From: Planctomycetota bacterium
GTDB taxonomy: Bacteria > Planctomycetota > MHYJ01 > JACPRB01
Assembly (NCBI GenBank): GCA_023261405.1
Contig: JAHFOZ010000085.1
Location: forward strand, 1-14,021
DNA: 14,021 nt
Direction of reading: 5' to 3'
In this document: positions 1 to 5,335 of the stretch, in pieces
Position numbering within the stretch: the first letter of the stretch is position 1
Layout: each line of letters starts with the position of its first letter
The notes under the pieces: generated by a model
The model's input: the letters and a program-made list of their open reading frames with translations, nothing else
What the model was told of the DNA's origin: nothing
Database searches by the model: none
Made by a program: the position numbers and the translations under genes

Positions 1-937
1 TCATTCCCGCGTCGCAAATCACGAATTTCTTCTCCCCGGACTCCTTGATGTAGAGCACCCGGGTGACGAGGATCCCGGCGTTCCCCACGATGAAGCGGCC
101 GGGCTCGAGGAGGATGCGGCAACCCGTCTTCGCGAGGGCCGGCAGAATGGCCTCGGCGATCTCCTTCGCGGGGCGGGCCAGCTTGTCCTTGTACCAGATC
201 CCGAAGCCGCCGCCGATGTCGAGCCACTCGATCGTCGCCCCCGCCTTGCGACATTCCGGGAGGAAGCCGGCGATGCGGTTCATGGTCTCGACGTAGGGCT
301 CCACCTTGGTGATCTGGCTTCCGATGTGGACGTGAAGGCCGGAGAGGACCGCAGACTTGAGATCCTTCGCCCCCGCGATGATCCGGAGGGCCCGCTTGAG
401 GTCCACCCCGAACTTGCTCTCCTTCTTGCCCGTGGAGATGTAGGTGTGGGTCTGCGGGTCGACGTCGGGGTTGACGCGGAGGGCCACCTGGGCGCGCTTC
501 CCGAGCTTCCCGGAGAGCCGGTCGATGTTGGCCAGCTCCTCCTCGCTCTCCACGTTGAAGAGGAGGATGCCCTTGTCCAGGGCGTAGGAGATCTCCTCGT
601 CCGTCTTGCCCACGCCGGCGAAGACGCACTTCTTCGGGTCGGCCCCCACCTTGAGGGCGCGGTGGAGTTCGCCGCCGGAGACCACGTCGAAGCCCGAGCC
701 CTCGTCCTTCATCAGCTTGAGGATCGACAGGTTGGAGTTGGCCTTGATCGAGTAGCAGATGAGGGGCGGGTGCGCCAGCTCGGCGGCGCCGGCGAAGGCG
801 TCGCGCAGCTTGCGGTAGTGCTCCAGCACGGTGCGCGCGGAGTAGACGTAGAGGGGCGTGCCGTGGCGCTCGGCCAGGTCGCGCACGGGGACGTCCTCGG
901 CCATGAGGTCGCCGCGGAGATAGCTGAAGTAATCCAT
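1..937 (-). CDS. lysA: Diaminopimelate decarboxylase, 3' end cut by window edge
   Basis: PLP-dependent fold-type III decarboxylase that converts meso-diaminopimelate to L-lysine, the last step of lysine synthesis, in the cytoplasm. The reading frame is open through the window edge. It gives 312 residues of a family normally about 410-430 long, so roughly the last quarter is missing. Visible landmarks are YSIKANSN with the Schiff-base lysine at K65, HIGSQ at 204-208, GGGFG at 242-246 (phosphate-binding glycine loop), EPGR at 278-281, and CDAGM at 308-312, where the active-site cysteine motif begins. The N-terminus (MDYFSYLRGDLMAEDVP) matches the usual start of this family and fixes the ATG at 937. 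There is no clear Shine-Dalgarno before it, but a perfect TATAAT lies 17 nt upstream. The gene is divergent from the scramblase-like gene. The identification is secure. Confidence 0.96.
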   Translation of the reverse strand, partial: MDYFSYLRGDLMAEDVPVRDLAERHGTPLYVYSARTVLEHYRKLRDAFAGAAELAHPPLICYSIKANSNLSILKLMKDEGSGFDVVSGGELHRALKVGADPKKCVFAGVGKTDEEISYALDKGILLFNVESEEELANIDRLSGKLGKRAQVALRVNPDVDPQTHTYISTGKKESKFGVDLKRALRIIAGAKDLKSAVLSGLHVHIGSQITKVEPYVETMNRIAGFLPECRKAGATIEWLDIGGGFGIWYKDKLARPAKEIAEAILPALAKTGCRILLEPGRFIVGNAGILVTRVLYIKESGEKKFVICDAGM

Positions 938-954
938 GGGAATTGAGGGGGTGG

Positions 955-960
955 ATTATA
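955..960 (-). promoter_or_regulatory. Probable -10 box of lysA (TATAAT)
   Basis: On the minus strand the hexamer is a perfect TATAAT in otherwise very GC-rich DNA. Its end is 17 nt before the lysA ATG, so transcription would start about 11 nt before the codon. No convincing -35 box is present; the best hexamer at about 17 nt spacing is TCGCAA. The leader would be too short for a normal Shine-Dalgarno, and none is visible. Confidence 0.55.
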
Positions 961-1034
961 GGAGGGGGCCGGGGCGATTGCGAGAATTTGTCGACGCCCG
1001 CGGCGGCGGCGGAATAGGATGGGGGTTTCGATCG

Positions 1035-1042
1035 AGGGAGGA
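1035..1042 (+). promoter_or_regulatory. Strong Shine-Dalgarno, fixes start at 1050
   Basis: AGGGAGGA sits 7 nt before the ATG at 1050. It decides between this start and an in-frame upstream ATG at 936, whose extra 38 residues are low-complexity Arg/Gly translation of the divergent promoter region. It is one of the few textbook ribosome binding sites in the window. Confidence 0.8.
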
Positions 1043-1049
1043 CCCGGGC

Positions 1050-1655
1050 ATGAGCGATCCATCGCCGCTGGACCTGACCCAGTTCGTCGTCAAGGAACAC
1101 GTGGGGCTGCTCAAGCTCACGGACGTCTACGACATCTTCGACGCGAAGACCCAGCAGAAGGTGGCCCTGGCGCGGGAGAACATCTCCGGATTCCTCAAGG
1201 TCCTCCGCCTGCTGGTGAACAAGCAGATGCTTCCCACCCGGGTGACCGTGACCCAGGGCGACGAGAACGGGCCGGTCCTCTTCGAGATCAAGCGGCCGGT
1301 GACGATCTTCCGATCCAAGGTCTCGGTCTTCGATGCGGGGGGGAACCCCATCGGCTACTTCAAGAGCAAGATCCTGTCCATCGGCGGGGGCTTCATGGTC
1401 TACGACACGAAGGACCAGCAGGTGGCCGAGGTGAAGGGCAAGTGGACGGGGCGGCAGTTCAAGTTCCTGGGCCCCGACGGGGTGGAGCTCGGGTCGGTGG
1501 ACCAGAAGTGGGCGGGGCTGGGCAAGGAGCTCTTCACGAGCGCGGACACGTACGCCGTGTCGTTGTCGGACTCGCTCCAGGGGAACCGGACGGCCGCCAC
1601 CCTGCTCCTGGCCGCCGCCCTGGCGATCGATGTCGTGTACAAGGAAGGGAAGTAG
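1050..1655 (+). CDS. Phospholipid scramblase / LURP-one-related family protein
   Basis: 201-residue protein resembling the scramblase / LURP-one-related (tubby-like barrel) family. Seen in the sequence: an N-terminal VKEHVGLLKLTDVYDIFD strand pair, a central block rich in alternating hydrophobic residues (VLFEIKRP, SKVSVFDAGGNPIGYFKSKIL), and VYDTKDQQVAEVKGKWTGRQF, which is the typical D-x-x-x-x-x-A-E-V-K-G-K-W pattern. A hydrophobic C-terminal segment follows at about residues 182-197 and could anchor the protein to the membrane. Bacterial members are usually annotated only by fold. Scrambling activity is not established for them, so the role is open. The gene is followed after only 2 nt by a small unknown gene, so the two are almost certainly co-transcribed. 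It starts at a strong Shine-Dalgarno site and is divergent from lysA. Confidence 0.8.
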   Translation: MSDPSPLDLTQFVVKEHVGLLKLTDVYDIFDAKTQQKVALARENISGFLKVLRLLVNKQMLPTRVTVTQGDENGPVLFEIKRPVTIFRSKVSVFDAGGNPIGYFKSKILSIGGGFMVYDTKDQQVAEVKGKWTGRQFKFLGPDGVELGSVDQKWAGLGKELFTSADTYAVSLSDSLQGNRTAATLLLAAALAIDVVYKEGK

Positions 1656-1657
1656 GG

Positions 1658-1939
1658 ATGGCCGAACAGCAGCGGTCGAACCTGAAGGTCGGGGTCGACT
1701 GGGTCTCCGTGGAGGTGGTCTCCGAGCCCTACGTCGTCATGGGCTTCCGCGGGTACGCGCCGGTGGTGGACGTGACGGGACCCACCGGAAAGCAGATGCT
1801 GTACATCTCCTCGAAGTCCATCTCGGAGGGGCTGGACCCGCTCGTCCAGGCCAACGGGGGGAAGTTTCTGGGCCTCAAGCTCCGGCTCCGGAAGGAATCG
1901 GAGGACCGCATGGCGGCCTATGCGGTGGAGAAGGGATAG
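1658..1939 (+). CDS. Small hypothetical protein co-transcribed with the scramblase-like gene
   Basis: 93 residues with no family I recognise. The ATG at 1658 lies 2 nt after the preceding stop codon, and the purine-rich GGAAGGGAAG spanning that stop can serve as ribosome binding site. The sequence alternates hydrophobic and polar residues like a small beta-rich domain (VGVDWVSVEVVSEPYVVMGF, KQMLYISSKS). It ends in a basic helix-like stretch (GLKLRLRKESEDRMAAYAVEKG). No signal peptide, membrane helix, cysteine or catalytic motif is visible, so it should be cytoplasmic. Tight coupling to the scramblase-like gene suggests a shared task, but its nature is not readable. The open frame, a start fitting the spacing and normal composition make it a real gene. 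Confidence 0.75.
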   Translation: MAEQQRSNLKVGVDWVSVEVVSEPYVVMGFRGYAPVVDVTGPTGKQMLYISSKSISEGLDPLVQANGGKFLGLKLRLRKESEDRMAAYAVEKG

Positions 1940-1957
1940 GGGGAATTTTCCCGCCAG

Positions 1958-1972
1958 CCGCCCGGGGGGCGG
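1958..1972 (+). other. Short GC hairpin after the scramblase operon
   Basis: CCGCCC and GGGCGG pair across a 3-nt GGG loop, 18 nt after the stop at 1939. A smaller GGGAA/TTCCC inverted repeat precedes it at about 1941-1952. There is no T-tract, so it is not a classic terminator, although it may weaken read-through. It abuts the putative -10 box of the next gene. Confidence 0.3.
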
Positions 1973-1973
1973 G

Positions 1974-1979
1974 TACAAT
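1974..1979 (+). promoter_or_regulatory. Probable -10 box (TACAAT) of the receiver-like gene
   Basis: TACAAT matches the -10 consensus at 5 of 6 positions and lies 9 nt before the ATG at 1989. Transcription would begin about 3 nt before the start codon. No recognisable -35 box is present; CCGCCA lies at the 17-nt spacing. The placement mirrors the TATAAT box before the gene ending at 4516. Confidence 0.45.
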
Positions 1980-1988
1980 CCTGTCAGG

Positions 1989-2357
1989 ATGGCGGACACG
2001 AAGGCCACGAGGCGTCCGCAGCGCCCCCACACGCCGGGCGGCGGCTTCCTCAAGGGGCTCAAGAAGGCCCTCGCCGCGATGGGGGGCTCGCGCATCGGCA
2101 TCGTCGCCTACAGCCTGCCGCGCGCGAATTTCATCAAGAACCTCTGCGAGCGTATGGTGGACGACCCGCAGGGGCTCCAGGTGTACACGTGGGAGACGGC
2201 CGCCCAGGCCTTCGAGAAGGACGGGCACCATCTCGTGATCCTCGACCCGTCGCTCGACGACCTCACCCGCTCGGCCCTGAAGATGGTGGCCCGCCAGAAG
2301 CTCGCCAGCTGCAAGGTGCTCGAGATCAAGAAGTGGAGCGTCGAGCCTCCGAGGTAG
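1989..2357 (+). CDS. Hypothetical protein, possibly a degenerate receiver-like domain
   Basis: 122 residues. The first 33 are basic and Gly/Pro-rich (RRPQRPHTPGGGFLKGLKKAL) and probably flexible. Residues 34-112 alternate strands and helices: RIGIVAYS, a helix, LQVYTW, a helix, HLVILDPSLDD at 81-91, and a helix ending in QKLASCKVLEIKKW. The LVILDPSLDD strand and turn resembles the phospho-acceptor strand of response-regulator receivers, with D86 in the acceptor position. The acidic pair expected after strand 1 is absent, however, so a phosphorylation role is doubtful. An in-frame ATG at 1920 would overlap the preceding gene and add only low-complexity sequence. The ATG at 1989 has a -10-like box 9 nt upstream and no clear Shine-Dalgarno. 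The gene is convergent with the gene at 2394-2702. Confidence 0.7.
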   Translation: MADTKATRRPQRPHTPGGGFLKGLKKALAAMGGSRIGIVAYSLPRANFIKNLCERMVDDPQGLQVYTWETAAQAFEKDGHHLVILDPSLDDLTRSALKMVARQKLASCKVLEIKKWSVEPPR

Positions 2358-2393
2358 GGATTCCTCCAGGCGCCAACTTCAAGTGTATTGAAA

Positions 2394-2702
2394 TCAGCCC
2401 AGGGGAACATCCGGCTTGAGTAATCGGTCGCCGACGTCCCCTCGACTGATCAACTTGATTGATGGTTTGACGGTTTTCTCGGGAAGGAAAACCCACGCGA
2501 TAATACTCCCGTCCTCCAAGGATACCCCCCAATCTTCCAACCCCTCACCTTGCATGTCTCTGTTTGGCTTACACTGCCCAGGAACATAGCAGACTACCCC
2601 TTTCAGCGGCTTCCGAAGAAATCTTCGGATCTCGACGCGGTCTCCAAGCCGAAGGTCGGTGACGCCATCGGCGTAGAACATCAGGCGCTTTTTATCTTCC
2701 AT
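2394..2702 (-). CDS. Hypothetical 102-residue protein in a low-GC islet
   Basis: Small, charged, probably cytoplasmic protein. The sequence reads like a small beta-barrel of SH3/Tudor-like style: LRLGDRVEIRRFLRKPLKGVVCYVPG (strand, turn, strand), then WGVSLEDGSIIAWVFLPE near residues 58-74, and a C-terminal LISRGD segment. I believe similar small hypotheticals with the GDRVE...RPLKGVVCYVPG pattern occur in unrelated bacteria, but I know no function. The surrounding DNA is about 53% GC by hand count (2401-2580), well below the neighbouring genes. The codons include many A/T-ending ones, which suggests separate acquisition. The ATG at 2702 has only a weak, distant AGGA, so the start is moderately sure. 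The stop lies 36 bp from the convergent neighbour's stop, with no terminator between. Confidence 0.7.
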   Translation of the reverse strand: MEDKKRLMFYADGVTDLRLGDRVEIRRFLRKPLKGVVCYVPGQCKPNRDMQGEGLEDWGVSLEDGSIIAWVFLPEKTVKPSIKLISRGDVGDRLLKPDVPLG

Positions 2703-2745
2703 GGCTGAGCATCTGTCCTGAGGGCTTCATTGGGTATTGCGGCCC

Positions 2746-2757
2746 CCCCCCGGGGGG
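2746..2757. repeat. C9G6 homopolymer tract containing a 12-bp palindrome
   Basis: Nine C followed by six G at 2743-2757, with CCCCCCGGGGGG as a perfect palindrome and a second G5 run at 2760-2764. It lies between the low-GC gene and the CAAT repeat, outside any coding region. Such tracts slip during replication and are a frequent source of sequencing or assembly length errors. Confidence 0.7.
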
Positions 2758-2771
2758 TAGGGGGAACGAGT

Positions 2772-2817
2772 CAATGATTCAATCTGCAATGGCTCAATGA
2801 CACAATCCCTGCTCAAT
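2772..2817. repeat. Degenerate CAAT octamer tandem repeat
   Basis: The word CAAT begins at 2772, 2780, 2787, 2795, 2803 and 2814, spaced 8, 7, 8, 8 and 11 nt. On the minus strand this reads as ATTG units with a consensus near ATTGANTC. The last copy overlaps the stop codon (2813-2815) of the gene to its right. The array fills most of the gap between the two minus-strand genes. No gene or terminator is seen in 2703-2812. Confidence 0.6.
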
Positions 2818-4516
2818 TCCCGCAGAGCTTGAGCGTCAGCAGCGCCATCGCCGTGCCGTAGGGGCGGCCGAGCTCGTGGGAGTCCACCCAGCAGCCGTCG
2901 ATCTCCGCGATGGAGAGCACGATCTCCCTCTGGCGCGCGAGCGCCGCGTCCAGCCCCGCGGCCTTCGCGGCGAGCGCGCGGCCGTGCTGGTCGTACCAGA
3001 AGAAGAAGCCGCCGTTCCGGTGCACGTCCGCGTGGTCGTCGTACTTCCTGACCCGCTCCAGGAGCGGGTGGTGCTTGAACGAGGTCTCCAGCGACGCGGC
3101 CAGCGCCTCCTTCGTCGAGAGGCCGCTCAGGTGCAACGCGAACTCCAGGAGGGGCATCCTCCCCGCGCCGCCCTGGACGGCCCCGCCGCGGCCGGGAAAG
3201 TCGTAGGAGAAGACCCCCTTCCGGTCCCGCGTGGACTGGAGCGCTGCCGCCCCCTTCCGGACCATGGCCTCGGGCACCTCGGCGCCCGCCTTTTTCGCCT
3301 CGTCGAGCGCGTGGAGCACCGTCGCGGTCACGAAGGGGTTGTCGTACTCGTGGAACCAGGTGCCCGTGGGCCGCTGGAGCACCCCCAGCTTCCGCACCAG
3401 CGTGGCCATCACGGCTTTGTCGCCGGAGCGGGCGAAGTAGAGGAGCCGGTAGGCGTAGGCCCAGGCGATCTCGTCGCTGTCCTCAGACGCGATCTTCGAC
3501 TCGTCCTTCATGTACTTCTCGGCCCGGACGAGCGCGTCCTTCACCGTCGCGGGCTCGCCCCGCTCGCGCAGCGCCAGCGCGCAGAGCGCCGTCACGGCCA
3601 TGTAGACGTTGGGCAGCGAGTCGTCGCCGCCGAAGTTGTAGTGCGACTCGTCCCACGCGCCGCTGCCCCTCTGGGTCTGCAGGAGGAAACGGACCGCGCG
3701 GCCGATGTCGGCCTCTTTCGCCGGCAGGGTCGTCCCCGTGGCGAGTCCCGCGGGCGCCTCCGGGGGAAGGGACTCGTAGACCTCGAAGCCCCGCACGAAC
3801 GGCCCGTCGCGCGCGAGCTCGGCCGCGGCCTTCCACGCCCAGCGGCCGTCCTTGATCTTCCGCCACTCCGCGCGGCCCTCCTCGTCGCGCCCCACGAGGT
3901 GGAGCGCGACCCCGTGGAAGTACCTGGCCTCTCCCCCTTCGAGCCCTTTGAAAAGTTCAGGGTCGGGCTTCCCGGCCTCGATCGCCGCCCGCGGAGGGGA
4001 CCGCTCGGTCCTCTTCGCCTCGACGCCCATGCCGGTTTTCTCGAGGACGCCGCGCAGGAGACGGACGAACCACTCCTCGGAAAACGTGGAGATCCGGTCG
4101 GCCTTGTGGATGACCCTGAGATCCGCGTCCAGGAAGACGAGGCCCGGCTCGATGAAGTCGAGAGGCGCGAGCCCGTATTCCCTCGCGTGGGCGGGGGTGC
4201 CCGCGAGACGGAGGGGGACGAAGCGTTCGTTCAGGAGCTCCACGACGCCCGGCATCATGAACGGGCCGGCGAGCATGTACTTCTCGACCACGAGCTTGCG
4301 GTCCATGGGCGAGCCCGCCAGCGTGGGCACCCACCAGCAGATGGGCCGGCCGGTCTCCTTCGCGCGCGCCTGCGCCGCGGCGAGGGCGGTGGTCCAGGGG
4401 ATCTCCGAGCCGCACTTCGCCGCGTCACCCTGCAGGGGCTTGTCAGGCGATTTTTCCTGGGTCGCGGCGACTCCGCACGGGGCCATCAGGAGGGTCAGGA
4501 GGGTGAGCGTCTTCAT
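2813..4516 (-). CDS. Exported protein: thioredoxin-like domain plus squalene-cyclase-like toroid
   Basis: 567 residues. Residues 1-18 form a signal peptide (MKTLTLLTLLMAPCGVAA), so it acts outside the cytoplasm. Residues 39-155 resemble a thioredoxin-fold domain: IPWTTALAAAQARAKETGRP, then ICWWVPTLAGSP where the catalytic CxxC would be, NERFVPLRL, and EPGLVFLDADLRVI. Only one cysteine (C60) is present in the active-site region, so redox activity is unlikely. A helical linker (195-235) may be TPR-like. Residues 265-567 carry terpene-cyclase / prenyltransferase-type repeats (LLQTQRGSGAWDE at 279, LQRPTGTWFHE at 380, ALQSTRDRKGVFSY at 425, GCWVDSHELGRPYGTAMALL at 541). The cyclase DxDD acid motif is absent, so the toroid probably binds rather than catalyses. 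A TATAAT lies 8 nt before the ATG. The large kinase at the right also ends in such a toroid. The function is unknown. Confidence 0.85.
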   Translation of the reverse strand: MKTLTLLTLLMAPCGVAATQEKSPDKPLQGDAAKCGSEIPWTTALAAAQARAKETGRPICWWVPTLAGSPMDRKLVVEKYMLAGPFMMPGVVELLNERFVPLRLAGTPAHAREYGLAPLDFIEPGLVFLDADLRVIHKADRISTFSEEWFVRLLRGVLEKTGMGVEAKRTERSPPRAAIEAGKPDPELFKGLEGGEARYFHGVALHLVGRDEEGRAEWRKIKDGRWAWKAAAELARDGPFVRGFEVYESLPPEAPAGLATGTTLPAKEADIGRAVRFLLQTQRGSGAWDESHYNFGGDDSLPNVYMAVTALCALALRERGEPATVKDALVRAEKYMKDESKIASEDSDEIAWAYAYRLLYFARSGDKAVMATLVRKLGVLQRPTGTWFHEYDNPFVTATVLHALDEAKKAGAEVPEAMVRKGAAALQSTRDRKGVFSYDFPGRGGAVQGGAGRMPLLEFALHLSGLSTKEALAASLETSFKHHPLLERVRKYDDHADVHRNGGFFFWYDQHGRALAAKAAGLDAALARQREIVLSIAEIDGCWVDSHELGRPYGTAMALLTLKLCGN

Positions 4517-4524
4517 GGCCTGAG

Positions 4525-4530
4525 ATTATA
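4525..4530 (-). promoter_or_regulatory. Probable -10 box (TATAAT) just before the exported-protein gene
   Basis: A perfect TATAAT on the minus strand, separated by only 8 nt from the ATG at 4516. With normal spacing the transcript would begin about 2 nt before the start codon, giving an essentially leaderless mRNA, and no Shine-Dalgarno could fit. The -35 region is weak (TGCAAG at 17-nt spacing). Confidence 0.55.
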
Positions 4531-4588
4531 CGCGCCGCATCCCAACACTTGCACTCCCTGGCCGTAAGTGGTATTGAAATCCCCACAT

Positions 4589-5335
4589 ATGGCTGACTCC
4601 ACCATGATGATCCAGGCCGAGAATCTCACCAGGCAGTTCGGGGAGTTCACGGCGGTCGACGACGTGACGTTCGGCGTGCCCGCCGGACAGGTGGCGGCCT
4701 TCCTGGGGCCCAACGGGGCCGGGAAGACCACCACGATGCGGCTGCTCACCGGCTTCCTCGCCCCCACCCGGGGGACGGCGCGGGTCGCCGGCTTCGACGT
4801 CTCCACCCATCGCCTCGAGGCGGCCGGGAGGCTGGGCTACCTGCCGGAGAACGGGCCGCTCTACCAGGACATGACGCCGCTCTCGCTGCTGCGCTTCTTC
4901 GGCGAGGCCCGCGGGATGGCCCCGGCGCGCCTCCGCGAGCGGATCGAAGCCGTGACCGCCCTCTGCAGCCTGGGGCCGGTGCTCGAGAAGTCCATCTACA
5001 AGCTCTCCAAGGGCTACCGCCAGCGCTGCGGCATGGCCCAGGCCCTCCTCCACGAGCCCGACGTGCTCATCATGGACGAGCCCACCAGCGGCCTCGACCC
5101 CAACCAGATCCGCGACGTGCGCAAGGCCATCCGCGAGCTGGGGAAGACCAAGACCATCCTCCTCTCCACCCACATCCTCCAGGAGGTGGAGGCGACGGCC
5201 GACCGCGTGATCTTCATCCACGCCGGGCGCATCGTCTTCGACGGGACGCCCAAGGAGATGCAGGCCCGCGGCCCCCTCGACGAGGTCTTCCACCAGCTGA
5301 CCCACCCGTCCGAGCCTGCGGGTCAGATCCGATGA
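4589..5335 (+). CDS. ABC transporter ATP-binding protein, GldA-like
   Basis: 248-residue cytoplasmic ATPase that powers the membrane subunits encoded directly downstream. All core motifs are present (numbered from the ATG at 4589): Walker A GPNGAGKTT at 40-48, signature LSKGY at 139-143, Walker B VLIMDEP at about 159-165 followed by the SGLDPNQ D-loop, and switch histidine STH at H195. The Q-loop region reads YLPENGPLY, without the usual glutamine, as in the NatA/GldA-type group. The start is uncertain. ATGs at 4589, 4604 and 4607 and a GTG at 4568 are all in frame, and none has a Shine-Dalgarno. The family normally begins near MIQAENLTRQFG (4607). I chose 4589 because a TGAAAT -10-like hexamer lies 8 nt before it, as in neighbouring genes. 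Its stop overlaps the next start (ATGA). Confidence 0.93.
   Translation: MADSTMMIQAENLTRQFGEFTAVDDVTFGVPAGQVAAFLGPNGAGKTTTMRLLTGFLAPTRGTARVAGFDVSTHRLEAAGRLGYLPENGPLYQDMTPLSLLRFFGEARGMAPARLRERIEAVTALCSLGPVLEKSIYKLSKGYRQRCGMAQALLHEPDVLIMDEPTSGLDPNQIRDVRKAIRELGKTKTILLSTHILQEVEATADRVIFIHAGRIVFDGTPKEMQARGPLDEVFHQLTHPSEPAGQIR

Noticed and set aside
1941..1972. GGGAA/TTCCC and CCGCCC/GGGCGG hairpins as an intrinsic terminator
   Set aside because: No T-tract follows on either strand. Kept only as a weak hairpin.
2876..4567. A 563-codon plus-strand open frame opposite the exported toroid protein
   Set aside because: Shadow frame of Arg/Val/Glu-rich character. The minus-strand frame has a signal peptide, repeats and a promoter box.
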